NCBI GenBank assembly: GCA_019843655.1
Contig: JACDQD010000004.1
Coordinates: 24,687,872 to 24,751,871, forward strand
From: Lethocerus indicus
Taxonomy: Eukaryota; Arthropoda; Insecta; Hemiptera; Belostomatidae
Length of the DNA stretch: 64,000 nucleotides
Reading direction: 5' to 3'
Position 1 is the first letter of the stretch, and each line of letters begins with the position of its first letter. The notes under the pieces are model-generated. The model did not search any database. It saw only the letters and a program-made list of their open reading frames with translations, and had not been told where the DNA came from. Positions 14,353 through 27,100 of the stretch are shown in pieces. A program made the position numbers and the translations under genes.

Positions 14353-17300
14353 TATGAACGGAAGTTATCCCCAGAAAGAAAAAACGTTTATTTTATAGAA
14401 TAACTAAACCCGGAATTTATTGGTGTTATGCTGAAACCGGACTCTAATGGACCAAAAACGCGAGTGGATTACTCCACTATATCCGGACAGGATTTTTCCC
14501 CCTAACAGGTTTCTTCTAATAGTTCTCCACGTGCCAATTCTTACATTTTATAAAATAATAACTGATTTCCTTAATTTTGTACGGCTTTATGACGCATACG
14601 AATATCGTGCAATATTCCATTTAGAATATACCAAACGAGAGAACCTTCTTTTCGTTCAAATGTAATCCGCTAAAGAACAAACATCCTTCAGATAATTACA
14701 TCGTTTAATTATCTTTTAGTTCCTTCTGGGATCCCCTTTAAACCAATCCGCATCAACAAAAGATTCGAATTAAAATAGAAAGTACTTCTTTAAATTTAGT
14801 CCACCTAATGTTCCTCTATTTTGTCCAATGTGAAAGGTAACGAACATGACCCTTCAATTGAAAAACGAGTAAAAAACTATTTTTCATTTTAAATAAAATT
14901 AGTACTTTTGAAAGGAAATGATAAAAGCAATTAATGAGTCAGCAAGTAATCTTGCAGAATAATAAATGATAAGTAAAAAAGTAATCTGATCCTTATAATG
15001 AAGAACGGACCGAAGGATGATGTAGAAATTGAAAAACCAGGCACAGAAGATACTCGCGGGCACGTGTAGGTAGCTAATTAGCAGGACAAATTGGAGAATA
15101 TAAAAATCGTTCCCCTATGATTGGTCTTGGGGACCAATATTTCTGAAGCACTAATAATATGTCTAATGAATAAAATGTTAGTAACAGAGTAGATATACAA
15201 CATTTGTATAAGCCAATAAAATCCAGCAATAAAATTTTACTAATATTAATTTCCCTATATGATTTTCTTTTGTGATTCACAAAACAAACTTCCCTATATT
15301 AGAATTCAAGCTATATCTCCGAGAGGACCTCTTGCTTTTTTTTTTAATTTGAAGGACCAAAACCGATAGAAACGTAAAAAATGTAAGTGCACTGATGCTT
15401 ATTAAGAAGAGTATAAGGGTGTTTATTTAAATGGTTTATGAGCAGGGGAGAGACCTCGATAATGAGAATGTTAAGGCTCGAGTCTACGTTATCGCGATTA
15501 GTTCAGCGTTCCCTCGAGCAATTTCATTATCTTTTCATCTAGGGGAATTATTATATTCTGGAAAATAATGGGGCAGAATTAACGGGGTGAGGGGAGGTGC
15601 GTACAACACGTTCGGCAAGGTCCTTAGTATATTTAAGCATTCGAGTGGTGCAATCACGGGACGAAATATTTTCGCGCTCCAAAATTATAAACCCCGTCCA
15701 CTGAAACTTACTTCATACTCCGCAATTTCTCTCCATGCGAGCACTTTTATATCATCCGTCAGAATTAAAAATAATGCAATTAATGATTACAAGCCAGGAA
15801 TTCATGATTTTAGATTTTACGTTCACCAAGCTCCGATTTAGTGCCATTGGAAATTGGGGGAATTCGGTATGCGTGACTGACAGCCCTCGTGACTGAAGAG
15901 AAAATATTGTCATCTTATTTGACTGCATAACTATTTGAATGATTGGATTATAATTAAAATGTAAAAACCCTTACCTTATTTGAAATTAATGGTTTATTTG
16001 CATTATAACAGAATTGTATTTTATGATTACCCCTTTCCCATTCAAGTATTCATATAATATCCGATATCTTGTAACAGCTGATTAATCAAATTTGATTAGA
16101 AACTATTATGACATTTCAACTGTGTGAATGAATAATTTTGAACACGAATCGATCAAGCGAAACTGGAGAGAAGAGGAGCCATGCGACGTATAATTCTGAA
16201 TATTTTCGCATTTATAATTCTACCTATCGGATCCCCAACAGATGTATTTAGCCAATACATTTAAGAATAAATAAAGGACACAATAATTCTTCACTGTTAT
16301 TGATATATACTAAGAATACTAGTATAAGTGGTGGGCCAGACACCCAGCAGAAAAATCGGACGGGTGAAGATGGAAAGAAAGATTTATTTTTCACAAATCG
16401 TTCACAGAATAGACATCGGCCTACCCCCGATTCACCGAACACAAAAATCGATCTGGCACGGAAACTTGTCGATTGCGCATGCGGAAAGCGAAAATAGAAG
16501 CCAGAATTTTCGTAGGCCCCCAATATTCTTGGGGCCCGCGTGTCTCAGATCAATTTAATTTGGCAGGGGGGAGGGGCCGGAGGCGGAGGACACAATGGAA
16601 TGGAAATAATGCGCCCCCTTATGAGCCGAGATTTGAAATAGGCCGAGCGTGTTCCGCGACCCCCGTGGAAATAGGCTAGGCCCGCACCGCTGATTGTCTG
16701 TCAGCATCGGAAAAGGGACTTTTCTCAACAGAGCCAGCGCCGGATATAGAAGGAGCCAGAAAATCGCGTTTTAACCCTCGGCTGAACACTCAGCCTCGAC
16801 CTTCAACAAACGGGATTCATACTTGAATAAATAAGGAATGATGAATTTCCAAAAAAAATAGAGGAAATGACGTCGCCTCCCCTACGCCAGCAAGCCCCAA
16901 ATCGCGTTATCGATTCAAATAGCGACCGCAAAAAAAAACAACGATCGAACCAGTTAAGTATGAATAATGTGCAAAATTACGATAGCACTTCGTATAAAAC
17001 AACAAGGACAGGGAGGGTGATTTACACGGAAGCGAGAAAAAGTACCCAATCGAAGATTCGCGGTTGAGAAACCGTTGGCGAGCCCATCGTGAAATTAGCT
17101 CGGAATTAAATGTTAATGACCCAAGTATTCTTGAAGGCATAAGATTCGAACGTGCTCACAAGAAGAGAAAAAGAACTAAAACAAGTATCAATCAACAGTA
17201 TAGCCCGTCGTAATATGTGGTCGCCAATAAATAAAGATAAGAGGGTTTGTATGAAGATCATCGCGGACAAAACATATAACCCGTATGTATAACATATATA

Positions 17301-18600
17301 TAAATTGCCCCGTACATATAGCACATTGTAATGACGATGATTATTGATACGCACATGTATGTTATACCACCGGATTCATTAGCAAAATAAAATAGGTGTA
17401 TTATGTTTTAATCAAAAATTATATTATGATTCCGAACTGAAACAACTATGCACATCAACATATACAAATTTAAGCAGAGAAAACTGACCTAAAACATGCC
17501 TGTTGTATCGGTTAGTCATCGGAGTCTTTAGTTGCCGCTTTAAGTGTAAAATGTTCCAAAATACTGGAGGGGGAAAAACGTTAAAACGACCTTTACCGCT
17601 GGAAAATTATATCGGAAGGGGTGAAAAAGTCAACACGCAAATCGAATTGTTCTAATAAAATACAGGGTAAGGAATCCCTTAGCGATCCCAGGCACTTGAC
17701 GTTCTTTGAAATAGGACGGATATTTTTTTAAAATAACCCCATTCTAAATTCCGGAACGTCGGTGATATTATGCGATCGGTTGATACTGATTTGAAACACT
17801 AGGAATTCTTTCGGACGAGGAATGGCGCCTGCTAAGTGTTGCATATGGATTGGCTATAACCAAATCGGGTTTGGGACAGACGCCCAAATTGCGTTTCACC
17901 TCAAATATGAATGACTTTCAAATCGTAATTTCCATTACTCGTAAAAGTTAATTACGTAAATATGTATTACGCGGTATTACTGTTATTCGACCAAAGTTAT
18001 TACAGTTAAAATTAGATAAAACTATCTTGATATATTGCAAGACACATGCAGAGCGATGAACTGTTGATATCAGTCATTGTAGTAGTAACAGAAATACCGA
18101 TTAAACGTATTTATTACGGTCTATTTAACGGACTACAGTAACAACCCTTTCAAATTAGGCATTAACAATTAAATATTTACTTGCATAAACAGTATTATGT
18201 AGTACACTTCCGTAAGATAAATCATTAATGGCAGAACGGTGCCGTGTATTATTATTCTAATTTTACTGCCTCGAAGAGCACGAAAGTAGAGCATTTCACT
18301 TGATCATTTATTATATTATTTCCTTTGAGATGACTCCTGTTTAATTTGAAAACTCCACTAAAATCACTCCTTATCCGGTCACGAAAGGACAAAACCAACA
18401 ACGAGGAAAAGGTCTTAAATTTTGAACAGGCTTTTAAGGGATTACATCCACTTCCTGGTGAGCGTAGTTTCACTCAAACGAAATTTTGCACGGAAAGAGA
18501 AAGAGATTAAACCCACAGAACTAGCAGCGGGAAGCTGAAAAATCAGACTCCAAATATAGTTAATAAAACATTCAATCTTAAATCTTTAGGTAACCATAAT
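14353..18600. other. Gene-free stretch
   Basis: No supportable gene is present. A GC-richer, CpG-containing island lies at about 16,340-16,780, and overlapping short open frames on both strands there look like composition artefacts. The rest is AT-rich and shows no repeat family that I can relate to other parts of the window. Confidence 0.55.
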
Positions 18601-18621
18601 AATTATTACATATATCCATCT

Positions 18622-18910
18622 TGACGAACTGTGGGGTTCCGCCAAACCGACAAATATCGACAAAATCCAAACTTTACAGTCGAAAATATTATTGAAAATA
18701 ACGAATGCACGTTACTGTGTCCCCAACCTCACCCTACATACGGATCATAATGTTCCGTTTATCCGAGACCTTTCAATACGAAAATATAATAAAATCACAC
18801 ACGAATCCTACAAACAACACGAATCGTACAAACCCTACTATCTTCCGACATTCCAAACGTTCCTTACAGGCACCTGAAAAGGAAGTGACCACGTGATCTG
18901 AATGTTTAAG
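18622..18910 (+). mobile_element. Jockey-type non-LTR retrotransposon fragment (3' end of RT ORF)
   Basis: The plus strand encodes a decayed version of the segment after the reverse transcriptase thumb in Jockey-clade ORF2. It has ELWGSAKPTNIDKIQTLQSK from 18,628, then an I-TNA-Y-V-NLTLHTD-N-PF block, and the frame stays open to a stop at 18,875-18,877. In another frame, R-HLKRK then TGA then PRDL at about 18,869-18,901 resembles the family's C-terminal RRLKR-WPRDL motif, so a frameshift and a nonsense change have occurred. Only about 290 bp survive, and no target-site duplication was found. It differs in sequence from the fragment at 20.3 kb, so it is from another subfamily. Confidence 0.8.
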
Positions 18911-19602
18911 AAATATAGAAAAAGAAATTAGAAAACGGGGGAAAAACAGTGGGTTTCTCCTCCAATATTGTCTGGTCGTTATTAGTGCTAATCGAACATC
19001 AATGTCACTTATTGTAATTTACAGTTGTGACAATAAAACTGTGAAAAATATATTCATCTATGAATCTTCATTTTTGGAAAGCTCCCTGCAACATAATATT
19101 GAAGACGGATAGGAAAATTCGGAGCACTTATAATTCACTGGTGGAACTTCTGCGAAGCTTGCGTCAGTCCAATGTCTGTTTTATTGGAACGATCGGCTTC
19201 GGCTTCACGCCACCTTCAGTGGCATTCGGTTGGTGTGATGTCGCAATTAAGCAAGAAACGTCATCACTAGAGCACTAACTCCTGGCGAACTCACAAAGGT
19301 AATAATAACTCGGTGCCCTTCTAATTGTGCTGGCAGCTAAATTTTGCCACTATCGCCAAAAATATGTGCACTATTTATGAATATTCGCTGTCACTTACAA
19401 AAAGCACGATAAAAACAAACGATATTCCCTCTACTACACGTTGAAAAATTGTAGAATTAAAGCTTATATTCTTTGAATGTAAATTTCGATTGTAATTAAT
19501 CCCATATTAATGACACTCCCTCGCATAGCATGAAGGCAACTTAAGATACAGTTTCACAAATTGAACCCAACATGGTTATACCCTATCGCTGTTATACGCC
19601 TA

Positions 19603-19631
19603 TTCGCTTAAACGATTATTCGTTAAGCGAA
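19603..19631. other. Short inverted repeat (hairpin)
   Basis: TTCGCTTAA at 19,603-19,611 is the exact reverse complement of TTAAGCGAA at 19,623-19,631. The pairing extends inward by ACG/CGT with a one-base bulge. It could be an operator-like palindrome, a stem-loop, or chance. Confidence 0.5.
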
Positions 19632-19899
19632 ATCCTACACCTGAATCCGTCCAACACAGCCATGATATAGATGTTACACAATTTCAATAAATAACTCAGT
19701 GGGAACTATTAAATGGTAATATTATTCGCACACTTAGGCCTCCCCGTAGGCTACTTTCACATTCCAAATACCTGTTTCAATCCGGGCGTAAGAGTCGGAC
19801 AGTCGGTGACAACTCTGATTCGGTGGAGTCACCACACAACACAACAGCACAAAGGTACTAGCAGTGTCCCGATTGGCAATTAAATGCCGCCGGCTCTGC

Positions 19900-20165
19900 C
19901 CTTCTGGGCTTTTATCTCCGCAATACGTTCCGAGGTGAAGGGGGCGGGAGGGAGGGGCGGTCGGTTTTATAGTTTCCAGGCGCGGTTCCGTGACCACTGT
20001 AAGAGAGGCTGAGGAGGGACTCGGAAGAAAGTGTGACCGTGACCGAAGTGCGGGCGATGCGGGGGGCTCTTAACTGACTCCTGACTGGGAGAGGACTGAG
20101 GGGCGGCTCGCCCCTCCACCCCGCCCGCCCGCCCTCAGCCTGCGCATACCCCAACCCCCCCATTC
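19900..20165. promoter_or_regulatory. GC-rich, CpG-rich island with GC boxes
   Basis: This block is much richer in G and C than its surroundings and carries GGGCGG/CCGCCC-type words (gaagggggcgggagggaggggcgg and ccaccccgcccgcccgccctc). The composition change is abrupt on both sides. It could be a CpG-island-like promoter or noncoding first exon of a gene whose other exons lie elsewhere. I cannot see any spliced coding partner. Confidence 0.3.
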
Positions 20166-20319
20166 ACCGCCCAATTCAAACCCAACGTACCGCACTTGGG
20201 CTAAACACACACTAAAATAACCGGCCCTTTAGTAACTACTGCGATAACGTAACCCGTTATCTCCATCCGGAAATTACTAAATGGTACCTACATTTTATTC
20301 TTTCACAGAATATATAACT

Positions 20320-20332
20320 TTCTCATTATCAG
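20320..20332 (+). repeat. Target-site duplication, left copy
   Basis: TTCTCATTATCAG is identical to 20,884-20,896 on the far side of the truncated retrotransposon. Exact identity over 13 bp argues for a fairly recent insertion. Confidence 0.9.
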
Positions 20333-20883
20333 CGGAATCCCCATACCCGACTGAAAAGAACAGATCTAAATCGCAAATTTGGACTGTTGAGACCTCTTTT
20401 GAAAAGGACATCAAAACTTACAATAGTCAACAAACTGACGATATATAAAGCCATACTAAAACCGACACGGACATACGGAATAGAACTATGGGTTTCCGCC
20501 AAGAAATCCAACATCGCTCGCATCCGAACATTCCAGTCAAAAGTCCTTCGTACCATCCTTAACGCTCCCTGGTATGTTTCTAACCGAACAATCCACCATG
20601 TCCTCAACATACCGACAGTCGACTAAGTCGCAAAATCACGCTTCCTTAAATTCCACTCCCGCCTCTCTCCACATCCAAATCCACTCGTTCAGTCCCTTTC
20701 CTCTTCTACCCATCCATTATCTAGAGACCTAGAGACTTTCTGTAGGCCGGATACAGGTCAACAGTACCATCACTGGATGGCGTCTTTATCGAGCGAAACA
20801 AGTCAAACTAGCCAAACAAATCGCCATTGTACCTATAACTAGCATATAGTTGATTGTACAATAAATAAAGTTAAAAAACAAAA

Positions 20884-20896
20884 TTCTCATTATCAG
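20884..20896 (+). repeat. Target-site duplication, right copy
   Basis: TTCTCATTATCAG directly follows the A-rich 3' tail of the Jockey-type insertion and matches 20,320-20,332 exactly. Confidence 0.9.
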
Positions 20897-21073
20897 AATA
20901 GCTTTGAGCTGATGAACACACCACTGACGGTTCGAGTAGCTTATAAACAGTACAATAGTTTATAAAGTATATTCATGGCAATCTGACATCGCACGGTGGT
21001 ATTATTGAACATGAAACAGCATATACTCGGTGTTTCTAGCATTATTCCTTCCTCATGTACGGGACACTGTTTC

Positions 21074-21125
<52 letters not shown>

Positions 21126-24100
21126 TTATAATAATAATATATTTAGGATACGGAGAAAATGTCTAGATGAAGAAATCTAACTGTAACTAAATCTCATTCC
21201 TATTATTTAAATCTGATTTTCAACCAAAATAGTCGAAATGGTTTTTCTTAATTGAATTGTTTATAAAACATTCATTCCATCGCCTTTATTCAAGCAATGG
21301 CGGTGTCGCATCATTTACGCAATATCGCGAAGATTAATATTCGAAATCGATACTTATCATTGTTATAACGGACAGAAACTAATTACTCGGGTTAAGAGTA
21401 TAATGTATGAGAGGGAACAATGAGGCGAGCAGGTGGTAAATTGGGGCGGGGGGGGGAATTCTCAGGGGAGAAAGGGACGGTGCATCCAGGCGGGTGGACC
21501 CTCCCGTTCACCACTCGGAAAAGCCTCGTATTTTCATTACGTCCGACCGTTGGTGGCCTAGCCCTTTCCGCCTTTTTTTTCCTTCTATGACTGCCGAGTC
21601 TAATGAATATTTAGTTGGCCCAGAAAAGATAGAGAGCTATGTATCAGACCTATATACAATCTTGGCGCCCTTATTGCCCTATAATTAAACGCCGCTACTC
21701 GATGTGAGTAATCACTCCGAGTATGATGACGGAAACATTAATTTATTCTTTGCTATTTTGAAACAAATTTATATCGTCAAAAGTCCTCCGTCAAGAATCC
21801 TAAATAACTACATTCGATCAAATATTCGGACTTTTTTGAGTACAATTTGATAAGGTTTCTTGAAGTTGTACTTGGAAATCAGAACAATATCTGAGGAAAA
21901 TAAAAATCTAACCTATCTAATCTGAACAATAGGTTCGTAACAAATATACTATATTACACTACATATATGATATTGGTTAGATAATAATTTCAAAATATTA
22001 GCTCAGACGTTAAGCAGAGTTCATGAAGCGACGGCCACGGTTTTAGAAAGGGTGCTAATTTACATTAGTGAAATCGGATCTTTAAATTCAATTGTTGCTC
22101 TTTTTCAACCATATTGTTATTTATTCTATATACTGGCACTGTGTCCATACCTCGCTTTATTTATTATAGCGATTTTTTCGTTTTTATTATGCTAGTACCA
22201 TTGAAACAGACACAGATCTCATTCACAAGGTGTAATACTACGATTCTAAAATAATCGTCACAATAAAACATCACAATGATCTCCGCGTTTAATTCAGATA
22301 GGGATTGACAACGGGGGAGGCAACAATGAGGGTCAAAGTGAAATCGGGTGGTGGCCGTTTCGCAGCTAGCAACGTCGGTGAATGGTAAACGCGATAAAAT
22401 ATAAGGGGAAAGTATGCAAAAGGCTGCGACCTCTGTATGTTTGCAGTTGGAGTTTCGCCGCCGGATCCGGCCTCGCTTGATATTCAGGTTCACTGGAAGG
22501 GAAGCCGCCCCTCCCGACCGGTGACAATATGCACTTGAAAGGGGAAAGGGGCTGAGGGCGGAGGGTAGGATCGAGACCTCCATATCTGCCGCTCCCTCTA
22601 TAACATCTAAACTTCCTATTTTTCTATTTATCTGCAAGCGTCTAAAATCGAAACATTCCCAGCCTTATACAAAAACAGTATCGTACACAATACTAATTAA
22701 ACGACCAACAGCCCAAATCTACAAACGCCGATTTGAACAATACAGCCAGGCTTTGAAGATAGCACTGAACTTTTCAAAGGAAAACTTCGAACGTGCTGTT
22801 ATTAATCCAGAACGTTATAACGCTTGGTCACACTTTGATATTACTCTAACGGTCTATGCACAGACCTTACATTTATATTAAAACATATAAATAGAATCTG
22901 CACAGCTCGTCTTAGTCTAAAAATAATGGGCGACTAAAGATATTGTGTGGGATTACTGACAGTCTTAATCATGTCGTATAAAAGTTTTATATAACAGGAT
23001 AAAATTAGTGAATTTCGTAATTCAATATATTCACAATCAATGAAATTAGCTTTCGTGCATTAGCATTATATAAAAATACTAATAATGGTGCTTTTACAAT
23101 GAAACCTTTTTATATCGTTACTAATAATTACCGTTAAGAAAATAAACATTATTTTCAGCATATAACAAGCGTTAATTTTCACTGCAATACTCAACTTACT
23201 TAAGAATGAAAAGTAATAAAAATAATTAATCCACTATTAAACAGCAGTACTAGCACAATCATCCCCCTCCTGATTAAAATTTGTCTGAATTATATTTATC
23301 TTTCAAAGTTTTTACAATGTCTTGTTTAACTTCCAATATTTAACTCCCGCACCAATAGAGAAATAAATGATCCTTTCGCGGGTCTTCCACAAATCCATGT
23401 ACAAATCCTTCCGTGGCAGACTTCCTAATCACTCCGATATCCTATTATCCAAGCAATATTCACCGCTAATATTCCAGGTAGCCGTCAGAGCCGATAACTT
23501 AAGAGGAGTATATCCGGGGATTAATTAAAGAAATCTCCAAACTTGTTAAGCGTATTTAATTACAAAATATCCAGTTGAGCCACGACAGGTCCTCTTGTTT
23601 TTTTGGTATAATTGTGCTCATTAGAATACACGAGGGCGAGGGGGTGTTCAGACCAAAAATCTCTTTTGTCTCAAGTGCTCACGTTTAGCGGCTCCAGTCT
23701 CTCCCAGCTGAATACATTTCGCCGCATCCCAACCTAACCTGCCACTTTTTGTCGGTTACGCAGCCCATTTTATACAATAATTTGCATTCTTAAGATCCTC
23801 TCTACAGGGCATGGACCATTTTTCTCGACGGCCCTTATATATCTCCGGCCTAAGCGCTGAGACAATAGCGGCGTGTCGAGCACATTGTAAAATAAGCCTA
23901 AGGCCGTATTATTATTCGGGGTCGATCGGAGGCGCGGAGGACTTTAACGATTTCCATTCTAGAGAAAGAAACGTTAAGTGAATATAAATCTCGGGGGACC
24001 GCCCAATGCGACATTCCCAAACATGCACAAAGTTTGTCAGAAAATGACATTTGCCGACACCTTGATTCTATCTCGTCGTAGTCAAAGTATCTTTAGAAAA

Positions 24101-27100
24101 TCTGAAAGGGACCAGAAATATTAATTGGAAATGTATAATAATTTTGCAACAGCGGAACTTGTAACACAATAAACATAAATAAACCGTCATCTGATATTTC
24201 TATTGGTCATTTACATAAACGATTAATTTATATGAACATGTGGTCAGATAAGTGGAAGCTTTAAATCTGTTCACTCGGGGGATACACGACCATTGTCATT
24301 AGCATAATTACACCACAGTTCGCCGACACTATCATATTTACTCTTCATTTACTGAATATAGTATTTAATTTTCAGCAGAGTTGACTAGATTTCATTTAAC
24401 CCATATGTCGTTAACATACGTACTTGTATTGACTCAGATGCGGTGATATTTCTTTTTACTGTCCATTGATGCGTTATTGGTTCATTTGCCATTCGAAAAG
24501 CACATCTATGATAATACTGGTTAAACACGTCGGGGTATATAGTATACACTTGTTTATAGAGTTAACACCCATCTTCCCCAAAGGTGCCTAACCAGCTTCA
24601 CATATATTGGCGTATACATTGTGTGCAGCGGATGTCCGCACGATCCTTTCTTCCAGTTATAAACAAAAAGTGATATTGAAATCACTTCGTCAAGTTCTAG
24701 AAAAACCGAGTAAACAACGCACGGTTATTACTTGTTTTTTACCGCGAGCAAATCACCGTTGGTAAACCTAAGACGGCCACGACCAACTGCTGATAACCGA
24801 TACAAGAAATATCCCTTTCAAGGCGTAAGAGGGCATTCCACCGGACAAAAGACTAAGACAGGGGAATGTGACAAAGGAGAACCCGGCAAAGAAATGGAGC
24901 ATTTTAATACTCAAAGAACTTTTCCGAGTGGGAAGTGTGCTGATCCGGGTAGCGGTGAGGGGAAACTCTTCCGAAAGTTCACCGGCTTTCAAGAACAAAA
25001 AAGGAAGTGTATGAAAAGGATCAATCGCATTTTTCTTTTGCATCTTTCCCCCGCCCCCTTCAGCCCCCCGAACCTCCTCCCCCCCGCCTTACCGATATAC
25101 CTCTGCAGTTCGATACTAGCCCCCTCTAAACATTTGAGAGCCGAACGCCGCCTTAGTTAACAGTTCTCGGAGTTATAACGCGTGCGGCTTTTGCCGAGGC
25201 GTAAAAGAAGCCAAGTATATACTTCCCGAGTACCGACACCTTCACAGTAAAGCGATTTCCTAGACTGGCGCATAACGCTGTCCGAAACAATGGAAAAGAC
25301 GACAAAAGAATCTTTCGAAATCGCGATTACCTATTCTTCATGCTAAAGAAGAACGTTATCAAATATTCAGGATAAGGTAGGCACTTTTGGGGTAACTAAT
25401 AAATTAACACTGAAAAAATGCTAATCTTGCAGAGGAAATTATAGACATAAAGACTAAAGTTTCTTAATTGGTATCGGTAGGCCCAAAATTGTATCAAGAA
25501 AAATAACTTACCATAATCCATAATCTGCAGTAAAATGTATAGCGCTGACCGGAAAAAATGTTCTTTATAATATTCTTAATATCGAACACGTGAGAGGAAG
25601 AGGAATTAACAGGAGTGCATTAATCACGTATCGAACTTATGGAGCACAATAAATATGTATTGAATGAAAGCACTTATTGGATATTAGGTACTGTAAAAGT
25701 GGTTTACAGTTGTCCGACTAGCAATTACTTAGGAATTTACATGACATTATTTTAATGTAAATGAACTTGATGTCAAATCTCACTATGATATTTCAGAGCC
25801 GTCCGGGCCACAAGGAGGCCACAAAGACCGAGTGAAATTTTGCCAACTGTTTATGCCCATGAATTTCGTTCCGGATAATCAATTAAGCGCTGCATTGAGC
25901 ACTGTACAGTTTAGTCGGTGGACATCGCGTGCCTTTGGCAATCTGCCAGGGTTCTGCCTCTGTGTGTGTGGACCGCCACATTTTTATTTAATAACGCCAA
26001 GAATTAAGACAAAAACATTTGAGAAAGTTTCGCCCGCCGTACCCAGGGCCAGGTTATTTCGAGCTTCATATACCGCGTTGAGCAATACGTAAGTGCGGTT
26101 TTTTTTTTCAACCGTCGTTCACAACCACAGAATGGGTACACGAAAACAGTAATTACAGTAGCGGAGAAATGAACATCCGTAACGGCATAAAAATTTCCGG
26201 TAAAAGCAAATTAAATTTTATAGACGCCCGGACTTCAATAAGGGACACGTCGTTAATGAATTATTTCAGGTACACTGTTTCTACTTAACAAGGAAAGTAT
26301 AATATGTGGACCCAAATATTACATTCCATTGTTGCGCCTAATGGAATCGCTAGACATAAATATGATTATTTATTATTACATCAAATTTGTATCCGGCTTT
26401 CTGCTTTTGTTATTTTAAGCTGTTCAACGAAATAGTATAAAACACAGTTTTAATATATTCCACGGCTTTGTTCTTTATTTAAATTTCTTCAAAAATTATC
26501 TACTTGTAAAATCAATTCCGACTCAAGTTACTTAGTTACTGACGCCAAACTAGGGGGAACTTTTGTTGAGCTTCTTGTTTCTTGCCAACCATAAAATCTC
26601 TCTCTCTCTCGGTTCTATTCTTACGAGGAATTTTACATTTAATTTTCAATGCCTACTAATAAGGCGGCATTATATTTATTATCAGAAATAAAGGTTATAA
26701 TGTTACCTTATTGCGCCTATAATTAACGTCTTGTCAAACGCAGTAGTCTGGCGCTTGGCGGTAGCGTGGGCGCGTCTGAAGTGTTGGAGTATCTTCATAA
26801 ATTTTCAGTAGAAAAAAAACGGTCTTTTGAGCCGCCGCCCTTGTTAAAACTCGATTCATTATTAAAGCGAAACCGAGACGCGTAGATCAAAGACAAGCCA
26901 CCGCTCATTGAGATCGATAGCCCCTATCGCCAGTCAAACTGTTGGAGAGCCTTAATAAATATATCGTAAATACAGCGAGGCCAGCATTTCCGGGTCGCAG
27001 TCAGAAAATTGGTTAGTTGCCGCCCGGTGGGCATGTCAAATAATATGAATTAATAATTATCTTCGTTGAAAGCTTCAAGATACGCCCCGAATGAAGTTGG

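Larger units (their letters stand above)
18911..20319. other. Gene-free stretch with GC-rich block
   Basis: No supportable gene is present. It contains an imperfect hairpin at 19,603-19,631 and a markedly GC-rich, CpG-rich block at about 19,900-20,165, which is listed separately. The minus-strand frames over the GC block (87 and 83 codons) have composition-driven translations rich in Pro, Ser and Arg and resemble no family. Confidence 0.5.
20320..20896 (+). mobile_element. 5'-truncated Jockey-type retrotransposon with 13-bp target-site duplication
   Basis: The insert spans 20,333-20,883 and is bounded by identical copies of TTCTCATTATCAG at 20,320-20,332 and 20,884-20,896. This is the duplicated target expected from target-primed reverse transcription. 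From about 20,355 it encodes the 3' part of ORF2: RTDLNRKFGLLRPLLKRTSK, then IYKAILKPTRTYGIELW, the AKKSN-I-RI-TFQSKVLR block and LNAPWYVSN. A TAA at about 20,624-20,626 interrupts the VDEVAKS motif where the family has GAA. The frame then continues through FLKFHSRLSPHPNPLVQSL. The end is AATAAATAAAG plus an A-rich tail, typical of Jockey 3' ends. The 551-bp copy is dead on arrival. Confidence 0.92.

Noticed and set aside
22164..22637. 157-codon minus-strand open frame, the longest in the window
   Set aside because: No recognisable motif, irregular composition, no neighbouring exons. One such frame is expected by chance in 64 kb with GC islands.
24732..25160. 142-codon plus-strand open frame
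   Set aside because: Low-complexity end driven by a C-rich tract, no family resemblance, and overlapped by a minus-strand frame.
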